From: Eretmocerus hayati
Taxonomy: Eukaryota; Arthropoda; Insecta; Hymenoptera; Aphelinidae
Direction: 5' to 3'
Length of the DNA: 64,000 nucleotides
Assembly (NCBI GenBank): GCA_029851415.1
Contig: CM056741.1
Coordinates: forward strand, 69,368,282-69,432,281
Shown here: positions 1-12,614 of the stretch, one piece after another
Numbering within the stretch: position 1 is the first letter of the stretch
How the letters are laid out: each line of letters opens with the position of its first letter
Notes under the pieces: model-generated
Told to the model about the DNA's origin: nothing
The model's database searches: none
The model's input: only the letters and a program-made list of their open reading frames with translations
Translations under genes and position numbers: made by a program

Positions 1-386
1 CCAAATTTATGAATTGCTGATTCGAAAATTCACGACTGTCTGAGGGATTCTTCGAATATTCTCAAGAAACTATTCGATCTACGAAGTGCGCGCGTTGCGC
101 GCGGATGGTTACGATGACTCAAAATTCTGGAAATTATAGCAAAAGCTAATGTGTTAAAAAAAATTATGCAGGTATACATGGTACCAGGAAGAAGCAAATA
201 TAATAATATAGTATCAAAATATGGAACGAAGAAGTTGTTTATCCATGTTTATCTATCTAACATGCCTCGAAATCCAAATTTATGAATTGCTGATTCGAAA
301 ATTCACGACTGGCTGAGGGATTCTTCGAATATTCTCAAGAAACTATTCAATCTACGAAGTGCGCGCGCTGCGCGCGCATGGTTCAA
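1..386. repeat. Tandem-type direct duplication, offset 273 bp
   Basis: The first ~113 bases recur almost unchanged at 274-386, with only a few substitutions seen (for example gactgtctg against gactggctg). Both copies end in a GC-rich near-palindrome built from gcgcgcg steps (around 85-106 and 358-379), unlike the AT-rich spacer between them. The window begins inside the first copy, so this may be the edge of a longer satellite array with a period near 273 bp or just a local duplication. No coding content is recognised. Confidence 0.8.
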
Positions 387-2742
387 CCACCCGTATGGTG
401 TGGGATCAAGGAACTATACAGTTTTTACGAAATATTATTGAGGTTGACCATCAAGGAATGAAGATCATTTTGAGAACTGGAGAATTGAGCTCAACTCCAA
501 AATCAATGATCCAAATCTATGCAACGCTTGTGCATGAAAATTTCAATTTTCACGGGAAATATGTGGGTTTCCAATTCGATTGGGATTTTCAAAGGCTCTT
601 ACTGATTTTCGGATGGAATAGTATTTCCCTCCTTCTCCTTCTTCTCCCTCTTCTCCTCTGAGTCGGCTATAAGAGAGAAGGAGGAAACATTTTTCGAGGA
701 TATGTACAAAGATCAGCCAATCAGCCTTAGTAAAGCGAGAATTTCTTAAATGCTTCTGCAGAAATCTTTTTAGCCCACAAATAAAAAATTTCCGATCGAT
801 TATTTGAAATTCAATTGATCATCATTCAGAAGTGAGAACGTCATTGAACCTCGTACAATTCGAAAAATACACTATTCACGAATAAAAAATTCCTCAATCC
901 ATTCGGTCCAATTCAGTACCATCCACCAACTGAAGAGATGTTTTACGCATTAGAACTTGAAGAATTATATTCACAAATCGAAAACTTCTTTAAAAATAAT
1001 GTAAGGATAATCAACATTCACAAAGAGAATTTTGGTTGATCTACCTCAATCACAAAATTTTATACATGCAATTTAAGAATTAAGTTGAAACATTCATCAT
1101 TCACGAAAAAATTTTAATTAATCTACCCCAATCAAAGAACAATATAGATGCAACTTTGAAGTTTGTATGAATCATTTTGAGAATTTAGATACGCGTTCCT
1201 GAGATCTTTTCGATCGTTGCATAAAGGAAGATGAAATATCAGAGAATAAATCTTCAAAAGATTACCATTAACCTTATTATTACACGGGATATCCGATATT
1301 CCTGTTGTCGGTCAAGCAGCAATCTACTTTCCTAATACTCATTTGGCGCGCGATCCGCGATTAACACATGCAGGTGTAATAAAACCCGATATGATGCGCA
1401 AGCGCGACGATCACCTGCTCAATGTTGACAACAAAGCAGACAGAACAGTGCATGAGTTCAGATGGCTGAATACTTTTCTTTCGATAAATTGGAAATAACC
1501 AACAGACATAATAGTTCGGCTATGTAGATCGCATAATAGGATATTTTCAATTATATTGATCTACGTATAGATAAATTCAAATAATCCAATGTCAATCATC
1601 CACAGCAACACACATTGAGACGACTCGTAAAACGCGCGCGAAATCTCGATCGGAACGCCTCGAATCTCGATATCGAAGTTATCCATTAATAATATAAGAT
1701 ATCGTTAGCTCCACTGATGTTACATCATTCTCTCAAACAAAATCCAAAGATGATTCATATCTGATTTTCAGAGAATAGCTGCCTTGAGCTAGTAATAAGC
1801 GTATAATTATTTTGATCAAGCCCAACAGTCCTCGGATTCTCGAACATGTAACCTTTTGATTCCTCATGACTGATCTGCACCAAACGCGGTTCCACAAAAT
1901 TGGCCATTGGAATAGATCTTACGAAGACCTGAAATACACATATTCTTGAAGACTGGTTGGTTAATCGAAACATGGCAAAATTTTACGCCCAGAAGCAACC
2001 CTCATTTAGCATCTCAATACATTCAAAATAATCTCGAATTGATATCAAACCGCAGTCCAAGATCTCGTTCTTTATTGACACATGAGCGATAACGACGCCT
2101 ATCACCTCCAACTCGCATTCATCAGTCGAGGATGGTCTTCTGCTCAAATGCTTCTCCAAAGGTTTAATTTCTGTCAACTGAATACGTCTTTCACCACATG
2201 CCAAGGAAGGGAATGGGTTCGATCGATTCAATTCGATACGCGGTGGCAATCAAAATCGCATGTCTTCGACTCCAGATGTTGAATAAGTATTCATTTTTGA
2301 TGTCATACGTTAGCGACATTACATCGATTACAAACATCTCAGTTATCCTCGTTTGATGAGAATAATCTGAATCAACTCTTTCCAAATACTCATGAAGTAA
2401 TTAACAGTATTCAATGCGGAAGTGAGTTTACATAACTGCTGCGACGCCAAAAATTGCAGTTCCTTCCTTGTATACGACAATGAGACCCATTTGACAGGAT
2501 TTCGATCACCGCCACATACAGTAAAGATAAGCGGGTCCCACTTGTAGGACCGATGTGCTATTCACGTCATTTCCAGACCTATTCTTGATGGATGAGTGAA
2601 GATGGCACTCCGTCGTTCTTAGTGATGATAATTACAAGTATCTTGCCTGCCTCAGATCATGTATGGAGAGTGTACCCAACATGTCTTTCCTTGGGCCGTT
2701 TTGACAATATATTCGGTCTAATTCAATATTTCCCGACGTATC
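387..2742. other. AT-rich stretch with no recognisable feature
   Basis: I see only short overlapping ORFs on both strands, none longer than 100 codons and none with a recognisable domain. A short CpG-containing patch lies around 1630-1680. No inverted repeat, tandem repeat or RNA gene was recognised. It could be intergenic or intronic DNA. Confidence 0.5.
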
Positions 2743-2745
2743 TTA

Positions 2746-3073
2746 CCAGGAGAGGTCCTCACATCCGGATCACGGATTAGGCTAAAACTTTGGAAATATT
2801 CTTCTTTTAGTGCCAAAAGATGAAACCCAAAATTATAGACCCTAACGCTCAAGCGTTTCCGAGCTACAGCCAAGAACATTAGTATTGCCCATATGGGCTC
2901 ATGTTAAAAATCATACATATAGGTATACCTGCAATGCTAATGTCCATGGCTGTAGCTCGAAAACGCTTGAGCGTTAGGGTCTATAATTTTGGGTTTCATA
3001 TTTTGGCACTAAGAGGAGACTATTTTCAAAGTTTCAGCCAAATCCGTGATCCGGATGTGGTGACCTCTCCTGG
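2746..3073. mobile_element. Palindromic MITE, copy 1 (328 bp, TTA target duplication)
   Basis: The element begins CCAGGAGAGGTC and ends with the complement, and it is inverted-repeat over nearly its whole length: the left arm passes through cccaaaattatagaccct and agctacagcc, and the right arm returns through ggctgtagct and agggtctataattttggg. A central loop (~2885-2940) holds two short ATA-rich hairpins. TTA directly precedes (2743-2745) and follows (3074-3076) the element, a 3-bp target duplication. It is non-autonomous: no transposase frame is present. It shares its layout with the elements at 7609, 13518 and 33967. A 3-bp T-N-A duplication would fit PIF/Harbinger-type insertion, but that class is inference. 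Confidence 0.85.
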
Positions 3074-3076
3074 TTA

Positions 3077-4512
3077 GCTCAATTCAAAGCTTGTTTCAGT
3101 ACCTTGAAAATGAATTGAAGCACGTTGAATTTCGATTAACTGGAGCTGGGCTATCTCAATTCTTTCAGGAAGTGATTTCCGACATGCCGCCATCCTTTGA
3201 AATAATACAAATCGGCGATGGAGTGCATTAAACCGCTGTTATCGGCGTGCACCCACATTTAAAGCCTTTACACAGGTCCAAATCACTATTCCCGACTTAG
3301 GCGCGATGAATAAGTTTTGAGTGGTGGAAAAAGTCACAGTGTACCCCCTTTCGAGATAACCATAACATGGGTATGTTGGGTACTTACCAGTTTTGGCCTT
3401 CATGTTTTGCAAGCGGCCTCCGCATTTCTCACATGAAATAGCTCCAGATCGGGATTTTGCAACTCTCAAAAGCGGTTTTTGAAGGTCTTGAAACAAGAAA
3501 TTGGATGTCCTAAGGTACGTTGGGGTTGTTAGAACCAAGAATATTTGGTGCCGATATTACCAAACGCAACCCTCGGCCATTTCTTAGCTCCACAAAAGCT
3601 AACAATGCAAAAATCACTCCAAATTTCTCTGGGAGACGCAGAAACTATTCGGAGATGGTCCAAACCATCTATTTCCTCATATTTCAACATAATTAACATA
3701 ACAAAAATTGCGAGAAGGTCAACGAGTGCCCATTACTAGGATTGGTATGTGGGGGCACGTTGGTTACACTTGCCTCGGATATTCCGAGAGATGTTCTCAT
3801 CACATCCATTTGTTAGCAAGAGCAAGATTTGGACACGTCGTTCTATCTCTGTCTTGATAATCTTGTGATTCGTTCCGGTTTGCACACTGCACGTACCGAG
3901 AAAATTATCTAAACTTGCCTTGAATAAAACGTCTCTCGCCCAAGGTAAAGATCATTGCTCAAGTTCATTGTTCAGCCTTCAATTCATTCATCTACAAAGA
4001 AATACAAGAAAAATAGTATTAGATATCACTGACAGAGAGAATCTCAGTAATTATGAAAACAAAAAAGAAAAAATCTCTTGCGCTGTTCTTTCTATGGAAA
4101 CATGGTATGATTTCACCTAGAAACATGTAAATGGGGTTCCCAAGAAGTCTATCTCGCACAGATTTTCCCTCATTATTTGCATTAGGCTTTTGGACTGATT
4201 TAGATCTACATCGGCTTCACCAAAAATACTTATTAGCAAGTCAGGAGTATGTATGTGAGTGATAAAAATATTCCCTTCGAGATCTCTAGTTACACGATAG
4301 TTGGAATAAGTTTGTGCATACAGTAACCCACATACAGATCTCTTCTATTTTGGACAGCAGGATGTGAAACATACTTACTTCAATTCTTCAACAACTGTAT
4401 TTACTAGAAGACGTTAGGATCAGGAATGATTATTCCAAATGGTATGATCCGATGGAAGTGATATTGATGTAGCCGTGTTTGGTTATAGCAATATAATAGT
4501 TGTACAATTTTG
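3077..4512. other. Unassigned sequence; one 99-codon minus-strand ORF noted
   Basis: Nothing in this stretch is recognisable as a gene. The longest open frame (3239-3538, minus, 99 codons) contains a C-x2-C pair followed about 20 residues later by a further cysteine, which could be a relic zinc-binding patch or chance. No upstream or downstream exon continuation, repeat or RNA gene was seen. Confidence 0.4.
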
Positions 4513-4707
4513 TTGATCACGAAGAACGGGAAGGGATTGAATCAATTTCCGAAATTAAGAAATAGAAATTATAGTGCACCATTTCGCCAACAAGGTTTCG
4601 TGGACTTCATCAGGTCAAGATTTTTCATATTCCAGATCTTCATAAATTTTCGACGGGCGAAATCATATTCGGGACCAGACATAACGTCTGACTCTCGAAC
4701 AGGTAAA
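4513..4707 (-). mobile_element. Diverged copy of hammerhead-core-bearing repeat
   Basis: This ~200-bp segment aligns along its length with the arms of the palindrome at 27147-27583: both run from a gaagaacgg/gaaggacgg word, through tttcgtggac and an acataacgtctg block, to acaggtaaat. Read on the minus strand it carries CTGATGA (4607-4613), an imperfect stem-II-like hairpin starting GTCCAC, and GAAA (4582-4585), the order of a hammerhead ribozyme core. Stem II is weaker than in the 27-kb copy, with at least one mispair. It may be a fragment of a Penelope-like or other retroelement whose long-terminal regions are known to carry hammerheads; that affiliation is inference. Confidence 0.55.
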
Positions 4708-5269
4708 TTCAAGGAATAATATAATCGCTATGATACAGCTATCATGATTTCACCAAGAACTTACTCATGCAAGATGCTGTTGTGCTAGAACGGGTCTCCG
4801 ACTCACACGACACTACAGTACACAAAAAAGGCGTTGGGGTCAGATGACAGATGATAGGAGTTAAGGAATGTGAAAATATCTTTCCAGATGAGCTCTGACA
4901 ATTTGGCCCCGAGAAAATCCCACAATCCGTCGCATTCTCCCTCATTTACTTGAAATTCATATCCATCCTCATGAATTTTTACACAATTTTGGATCCAATC
5001 GCGTGGAATCGAATCCAGTGTGCTTTCACAAGCGTAATGAGAAGAATGGGCATGATTTGAGTACCTTTGAGATAACTGTGCTAGACGAAATCAAACTTGA
5101 TTTGGCGATAAATCATCGATAACAATCTTGAAATATCAAGGTCTACTATCGTTGAATTCAGAACTTTGTTCGTCGTCTATATATATGATCAAATGGAGTT
5201 GGACTCACCCTTTAATACATGTTTCTGCAGAGAGGAAAAGGCGATGAACCTATAAAATGCAAACAAGCT
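4708..5269. other. No recognisable feature
   Basis: AT-rich sequence with only short incidental ORFs, separating the hammerhead-bearing repeat from the foldback that starts near 5270. Confidence 0.4.
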
Positions 5270-7290
5270 GATCCTGGTTGTATGCGAGTCGAAATTTTTT
5301 CATTATCGCCAACTTTTAGGTCGGGGTTCAGGAATTTTTCCGTGACTTTGCGTGCATGTTGTATATGATGGAAGGTGATGGAAATCACAGTTTTTCAGAT
5401 TAGAGTGGCGGAGACGTCTTCCTCGCAAGTTTGGCACCCGATTTGACTTATTAAAATTCCCAAACATTCGGTTCTTCAATTTTTTGATTGAATTCTCATG
5501 GGAACAATATGGAAAATATTTTCCACTTGATTCGGCCTGAAGAGAGCTGGATTTCTCGAATAACTTACTCTCAGACCGGTGAAAGGTGAACATAACTTCA
5601 AAAAAGCAGTTTCTTCAGAAAATTCAAATTTTCGTGCCTCGGATCATATTTTATCTCCAATCTCAATTAGGATTTTTCGTCGTATTTCGCGTCCAAAACC
5701 GTTCCGACCAGATTGGGCTGAGGATGGGATTGAACACCATAATCATGATAAGCTGAGAAGCAGGATCAGAAACAATAGCGATTAACTATCGTTTCGGGAG
5801 ATGGATTTATTACACTGTATAACAAAAAATTGGTCAGGAATGGTGCATTCACCGGACAATGACTTATTTGTATATTTTTCGACGTGGGAAGCGAATTTGA
5901 TCCTAGTTTTGCTCGCAGAAGTCTTTTTGAGTCGCGCATGAGACTGATTTTCCAACGAAACTGCCTCTTCAGCGTTTTTTGCTGATTTTTTCAGCAGATG
6001 ACTTTGATGGTGCAATTTTGCGAAGGGCCTAGAGTGTAGGTATTTGAAGTACGGTTTTTCACGTATTTCAATCCGCTGGTCACGGTGTCAGCGGTTTTAG
6101 AGGACTAGCGCGCTTCCGAAACTAAAGACAAGCTGATTTCTCGAGTTGCTATTAGGAGAATTCGACCAATTTCGCAGTAAATCTCAATTGCTCACGAAAT
6201 TGACCGGGAATATCCTTTTCAATCTCACGAGAGCGCATTTTTTTCGTAATCATACATACAGTAAGAGAAAGATATTTGCAATCGACTGAAAGGAGATGAG
6301 TCCGAAATACGCTTGCTATTCCCAAAAAAAAACGTTTGATCTATATATTCCAGGGGTAAACTCAAGCCTACTCGTATTGAATCAAAACTCGAGTATTGAC
6401 CTAGAAACCATTAAAACTACTAAAATGATCTCGTTTTGTTACTATGATATGGCATCAGAAGTCCCGAATACCTATACTTTGTCATGACGAGGAAACTTCG
6501 ATATATCACGAAGATGTAATCAATCATGTTTACATCATTTCTCATCCTGAGCTCATGTAGGCACCCAACGGTTCTATACCGAAGCCTTGAATAAAAACAT
6601 TCAGCATTAGATGTACCATCTTGGGCTGGTTGCGAAAGGCTATCTATATGAATTTACAAGCACGTGGGACTGGGAAACTGCAAATTCGAATCCCTACAAG
6701 GAGGCTGAAGCTTACCGAAGTTATTTTCCAGAATTTAACATGTGCATTAGACTCGTCTATCTTTAGGAGATTGCGAATATTCCCCTCGCTATATGTATAT
6801 AAATACAAAAAAATACGCCCTCGTGAGCTCAAAAGGGATGTTTCTGGTCTATGTCATGGGAACTTTGAGATTTATTGCGAAATTGGTCGAATTCTCTCGA
6901 TAGCAACTCGAAAAATCAGCTTATCGAAAATTAAATTTTTCTGGAAAAAACTACTTTTTCGAGGTTATGTTCATCTTCACTAGTCTGAAAGTACGTTTTA
7001 CGTAAAAAGTAGCTCTCTTGACGGCGAATCATATTTTGAAAGTACTTCTTATATAGGGTTTTGTACCATGAAGAAATCAGTCAATGAACATAAGAATCTA
7101 ATTTCTCAGGAATTTCAAAAACTAAAATAGGGCACCAAACTCGCAACGATGACTTGCGGATCCGAACAACTGTGTGCTTTTCATACTTTTTCATCATATC
7201 CAACATTTGCCGAAATTGACATGAAAATCCCTAGCCCCAATTCCAAAACTTGGTGATATTAAAACGAACGACTGATATATCAGATAGGAT
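5270..7290. mobile_element. Large diverged foldback element (~2 kb)
   Basis: The left arm (about 5270-5635, resuming at 6130-6256) pairs with the right arm (about 6785-7285) in inverted orientation. Anchors include cgaccaatttcgca (6162 region) against its complement near 6890, gtgaacataac (5586) against gttatgttcat (6964), and atgttgtatatgatgg (5355) against ccatcatatccaacat-like sequence (~7190-7206). The left arm is interrupted by about 490 bp (5636-6129) that has no counterpart on the right. Translating the two arms outward gives alignable peptides: FHHIQH-x2-K-x-T is followed by a K-x-GD word in both (left arm minus strand, right arm plus strand). This hints that the arms derive from an old coding sequence. 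No terminal motif or target duplication could be fixed, so the boundaries are approximate. Confidence 0.7.
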
Positions 7291-7605
7291 GAGGTGGTTA
7301 GACAAATGAGACATCATTTACAAGTTTTTCACTTTTTGCGTACAAAAATAAATCATTTATTGGTAAATGTTTAAAGTGTCCTTCTACTATGAGTTAGTCC
7401 TGTGCATTCCAATAGAATTCCATTTATCCGTCAAACACCAGTTTTTCATATAGTGCGGTTCACAATTTGATGGTCTTACATTCGAACTTATATTATGATA
7501 CACTTTTCAGAAATATATTTATGGTTTGAAGGTTTGACAGAATTGATCTGGGGCAATGAATCATAGATGAAAGTTGCAATGATTCGTCAAAAAAAATTGA
7601 TTCAC
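7291..7605. other. No recognisable feature
   Basis: Short AT-rich spacer between the large foldback and palindromic MITE copy 2; only incidental ORFs. Confidence 0.4.
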
Positions 7606-7608
7606 TCA

Positions 7609-7841
7609 CCAGGAGACGTTTTTTACATCCAGACAACAGATTCGTCTGAAACTTTGGACATAGTCTCTTTTCGGCACAAAAAACTGAAACTCGATATCGT
7701 AGCCCCTATATCCTTGGCTGTAGCTCGGAAATGCTTAACCGTGAGGGTCTATAAACTTGGACCTTATCTTTTGGTGCTGAAGAAAGACTATTTTTGAAGT
7801 TTCAGCCAAATCCATGATCCGGGTGTGAGAAGCTCTTCTGG
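7609..7841. mobile_element. Palindromic MITE, copy 2 (233 bp, TCA target duplication, loop deleted)
   Basis: It starts CCAGGAGACG and ends in a diverged complement (CTTCTGG), with TCA directly on both sides (7606-7608 and 7842-7844). The right arm reads ggctgtagctcggaaatg, then agggtctataaacttgg and gtttcagccaaatcc, clearly the same family as 2746-3073. It is about 95 bp shorter because the central loop and part of the inner left arm are missing. The short 76-codon ORF across it is a by-product of the arm sequence, not a gene. Confidence 0.8.
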
Positions 7842-7844
7842 TCA

Positions 7845-10688
7845 GCATGCCCAACGAGTCTCATTTTACAAGAAAACAATTATTATAATGCGTAACAGTC
7901 CAGTTTGAAGTGAGTCGAAAACACGATGACACAGTAATCTTCGGTTAGTATGACGATGAGTGGAGAAAATAATCATTGTGACAAAAATTCGTTTTGGAAC
8001 GATTGAACGAATACATCACCCTTGGCCCGCTGTACAGCGCATGTCTAAGAATGTCGAACTAGATTATCAAATTCAAATCTAGAGTTAACTCGTCCTACCA
8101 ACAAAATTAGAACTCGGTTCACTTTTTTGTCACTTCTTCATCTGGCTCTGGAACAACTCACACGAAATTAACTCAGCTGATTTCATCTGTTTAGTGATTT
8201 GGTAGAGAAGTTGTATGGGAAAAATCAAAGTTAAGATAACTTCTGCAAACGCGTGAATCTCGATCTTGAGAAAACGTTAGTCAAGATCCTTTCCAAATCC
8301 AAGATATTTATTGCGAAGAATTCAATCGTATTGAGGAAGGATACTGATGCACTGTAATATAAGTCGGAAATGAACCTCTATTGTAACCATTCGCGGAAGG
8401 AGATATGATAAAAATCAGATAGCGATTAACGCGCTTTCCATCAACCTAACCAAGTCCATATTTTTTAATACCAATGAGATGATAGATCAACATCTTTTCC
8501 ACTAGCTATCTAATTATCACGTCGAATTATAATTGTTTCATCGGACCTAATCTAAATTTATCAATTATGCTCAAAAAATATATGAAAAATGACTGGTAAC
8601 TTGTTCACGTGATTGTTGGTCTCGAATTGAACATGATCTACAAAAAGAATTGTTTAGAATCAGATTTTTGTTCCATTTTTCAAGTTTGTCCTGATATATG
8701 TGTACTCATTCTCGATAATCAAGAAAAATTTTGGTTTCGAGTTGCGTGAGTGAGAAAGAAAGATATCAGCAGGATAAATTACTACTCCCAAGATACAAGG
8801 TATATTGATTGAGAAACAATTTTCAATGAATCTGAGACAGCGGTAATCTGTATTTGGTGACAATATGGTTTCGTAGGTAAGTTGCTACCTATGTAACTAA
8901 AAGAACGAATTTCTTATATTCCGGCCCTACCACTCAAGTTGATCGGTGCTGTGCGAGCGAGTTTGCCAAAAATGCAAAAATCTCCATGAAATGAAGAAAT
9001 GCGAACAAATCTGGAGGAGAAATGTAGCAAAGCTAACATGAGAAACGACTTCTAACTACCTGTACTTCCGAGAGTCCTGATTTTCTTCAGGACCCCCTAG
9101 TTCACTTAGATTATGAATTTTACACATAAATCTTAATCGAATTCGTTCTGCTGAGTATTCACGAACCGTACAGAATTGGCAGTGCTATGTAGAGAATATA
9201 AAACAATTTTCCGCACAATATTCTTAATAATGCTTGGAGCATCGACGACTTTGAGACTACTTACTGGATCTCTCATCAAGAGACACACTCTAGAGGCAAC
9301 ATCCTTCTCCATATGAATGACTATGACCTTGGCCATTGACTAACATCGATAGATATCGTAATGCGTAATGAGAAATATCATGAGCAAAACGTGTTTACAT
9401 AAGTGCAAATATGTTGAAACACAAAATGTCAGCAAAAGAACAATTCATGCATCATCAAACATTTTTTTCACATTATGGAATGATTCTGGTCAACAGATGA
9501 TGAACAGAATCTCATCGACCTCGGAGGGTTTCCGATTTCTGTAACCCTCTCTGTACTTGTGCATTTTGCTTCAAGTTCCCAGAGATGAAGAGTAACTTAA
9601 CAATACTTTTTTAGACTCCAAATGTTGCTGATGAAGCGATGCTCCATCTCGATTTCTCATCTCAAACAAGTGTTCAGGTTGCGAGCGCTTCCAAATTTCT
9701 GAAACAAAAAATTTGTCATTTTTTAATCATAACAATCACAACAGAATCTTCAAAATTATATCAACGTTGAAAAATGAATGCGTCAAGATTCAGAGCTGGA
9801 AAATTTCATCATTTGACTGTAAGTCCCGTGGAGTTGATCAGGCACCAGACACTGAGAATGTAGATCACATGCATGAATTTTTAAGAGCGAACTATTTGAG
9901 TTAACTGAGCGGAAGCAAGAAATATTCCATCAATTACTCATTGCAGGGTTCATATTTATCAATTTTCAGAGAATCATCCCAAACAAGCCTGAAAAAACTG
10001 CGGATAAATATATTTCTACGAATATATCCATATTATCAGTCCAGACTACATCGTTTAAGTTGAGAAGGGATTTGAGATCTTCCAATTCGAATGATGAAGT
10101 ACCGTGTCGAAGAATCAACGATACATTCTTGAACATTTTTCGACACTGTTATTCTCGATACGATAGATCTAAGAAAACCTCTATAGAGTATCGTTTTTGG
10201 ATGTTCTTCATTACTGAGAATCATGGCTAAATGCTGGCTGAAGTCTATTCAAAGTCTTGCATCTCGTGAATGCATTACCTCACGAGGAAGAACGCCACAA
10301 TGTATATAAGATTGATAGGTAACAGATACTGATGTGTTTTTAACAGGGTTACCATCATAGAGATTCCGTTGTATCTCTATGGTTACTATACCCTCTATTC
10401 CTAAGATGACGGTTCGGTTAATATGCCCTAATGCAAAGATTGCAATCTATGCCCGCTTCTGTTTGTGTTCTTGGTAATATGTGAGTACAAGTGGGGAGAA
10501 GTATGCATGTAAATGGATTTACGTACACGTGTGAGTCTGACTTTGTCGAAGAATTTTGCACATGGCACTCAAGAATGAGATACGGAAGTGCATGCAGGAG
10601 AAAAAGAGTAGTTCAATAACGTGACCCTGAACTTGGTTCTCTCCTGCTGCATGCAGTTACAGTACGACTATGAGCGGCACTGACCTAC
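7845..10688. other. Long AT-rich stretch with no recognisable feature
   Basis: Neither strand has an ORF above 67 codons, and no inverted or tandem repeat, terminal repeat or RNA gene was recognised. It could be intergenic or intronic. Confidence 0.45.
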
Positions 10689-10752
10689 TTTTTCCACTCA
10701 CTTCTCTTCCTCTTTCTTTCTTTCTCTCATTCTTCCTTCCTCTCTTTCTCTG
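10689..10752. repeat. Pyrimidine-rich (CT/CTT) low-complexity tract
   Basis: About 64 bases almost entirely C and T (runs such as ctctttctttctttctctc) just upstream of tttatata. It is simple-sequence DNA. A promoter polypyrimidine element is possible but nothing nearby supports a gene. Confidence 0.8.
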
Positions 10753-12529
10753 TTTATATACCGAGCCCCTTTGATTCTAATATCATATACCTCCCGATGT
10801 TTCCCCTTCTCTTTCTTCGATCATACCCATGAGCATCTTGAATCTTCTCATCACATATGAGTTTCCTTGGTTTGGGACTCAATTTGTCCCACTCCCCGTG
10901 TCCCTCCTATTTTTCCATCAATTTATACAAAAACTCATTTCTTTGAATCTAACTCAGAATGTGTCGTCCAAATGACTCCCCATACTCCTATGTGAATCGA
11001 GCTGATACCAGAATAGATAATCAAAAAGGCTTTCGTACTCCAAAACAACATCACACCCAATGCTTTGATGCTTTTGTAATTGCTGACGTGAGAAGTAACC
11101 ATGGAAAAGTCTACTTCCTGCTAAATATCGCAGATAGTGCGCACGAGCGAGGTAGACGTGATTCACTCTGAGATGCTTCCTGAACCTTTTCCTCTTTTCC
11201 TCGTTTCAGAACATCAAACCATTCTCGTGCAATGGCCTCGTGGAATAATTGAAAAAGCATGAGATAAGTATGTGGGATTCGTTAGATTCAAAGTTCCGGG
11301 CTCTGATAATGTGCAGATTATCATTTGCCTATTGGTACGGATCCAAACGAAAGCTGACTATCTAGTATTGCTGGTTCAATGCCGATACATGGGGAATTGT
11401 GCATTGTATTTGTTCTCGAAAGTAGCCGTGAACTGGTGGTGATGTGGAATCGCTTCTCGAATCAGTTGGAAGATTGAAATATCAATGGAATTTCCAAATT
11501 TTTAGTTTCCTTGTGTATTATGAAGCACATTTTTTTAGTGGATAATTATAAGTTTTGGAGGAAATAGATCTGGTCTTTCTGCAAAAGAGGAAAAACTCCC
11601 AGAAATCCAAAAAAGTTAACGTATAGATGGGCATCTAAATTCTTGTCCATCAACTGACTACACAGGAAATCTGTGCAGTCTCACTGTCGATCCCAGTAGA
11701 TGTTGGATGCCGTTTTGAACTCGTTTGCCGTAACCAAAACTACAAGCATCTTTCAATGTGCTCCGATTCAAAACTACCTTCCACTCCTCCATTCATGTAA
11801 CACCAATTCACTTCCATTGGTTCTCGTGATTGTGACTGGCTTCAAAAAATTCTTTTCTACGCCAATGACAGCCAAAATATTCCCCGGGATACTTTGTTCG
11901 TTCCGAAATTCCTTACGCAGTTTAGTTATTCAAAATTTGGACCTTTTGAGCGATTTGCAAGCGGTCCACGAATATTTTCAGCCTATCTTGTCTCCTGATT
12001 TTCCAGTCGGTCAATATCCCATCAATCACAAAGGCAACCCAGGAGCAGAAAGAGAGATTTTAGGCCATCAAGATGAAGACCTTCAATTTCATATGGATCT
12101 GAAGAATCTTCCTCATAGTTGGGTTGGTGTGGATTCTTCATGATACCATATGCATAGGTACTATCATAACACCATGCTGTTCTTGACCATTATGGATGAT
12201 TAACACCAATCATATCACTTTTGGAGCATAGTTCATTACATAAGCGAACTTGTTTGTCTTCCAAAGGTCAACCAGATTCAAGAACTTTGTTCAGGAATCT
12301 CGAACCGAAAAGGTCCCACCAAACAATGTAAAAATATCAAATCTTGGAGAAAATCTGGTATCAATGTGGGCAATTCCATCAAAGGTGACTGCTTCTCCTC
12401 ACTGGACGAACTTCCATTAGAAGATCGCACGTAATCATTGACTCCTTTTGCCTTATAACCATCGAGGCCTAGACTGACTTGCGCCACCACCGTCACGACA
12501 TGCGGACATAAAGGTGAACGAACCCCACC
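10753..12529. other. No supported gene; one 147-codon plus ORF noted
   Basis: The longest frame (11700-12143, plus, 147 codons) has no domain I recognise, no coding-like neighbour and ordinary composition, so I do not call it a gene. The two overlapping 70-codon frames on opposite strands at 10954-11171 are shadows of each other. No repeat element was recognised. Confidence 0.4.
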
Positions 12530-12614
12530 TGCCGCAGCAACAGCAGTAGTAGTAGCACTAGCAGTAGCAGCGGCAGCAACACAGCAGACGAAGCAAAAGT
12601 AGCAGCCAACAGCC
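12530..12614. repeat. CAG/GCA/TAG imperfect trinucleotide repeat
   Basis: A run of gcagcaacagcagtagtagt-type triplets with interruptions. It lies inside a 120-codon minus-strand ORF (12278-12640) whose alanine/threonine-rich middle is simply the translation of this repeat, so the ORF is not good evidence of a gene. Confidence 0.85.

Noticed and set aside
3239..3538. 99-codon minus ORF with a C-x2-C pair as a zinc-finger relic
   Set aside because: Only one clear pair plus a lone cysteine; no histidine/cysteine spacing of a known finger type.
10954..11171. Two 70-codon ORFs exactly overlapping on opposite strands
   Set aside because: Checked for a palindrome; the sequence is not inverted-repeat, and the frames are simply complementary shadows without domains.
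11700..12143. 147-codon plus-strand ORF
   Set aside because: Ordinary composition, no recognisable motif, no neighbouring exon signal; could be chance at this length in 64 kb.
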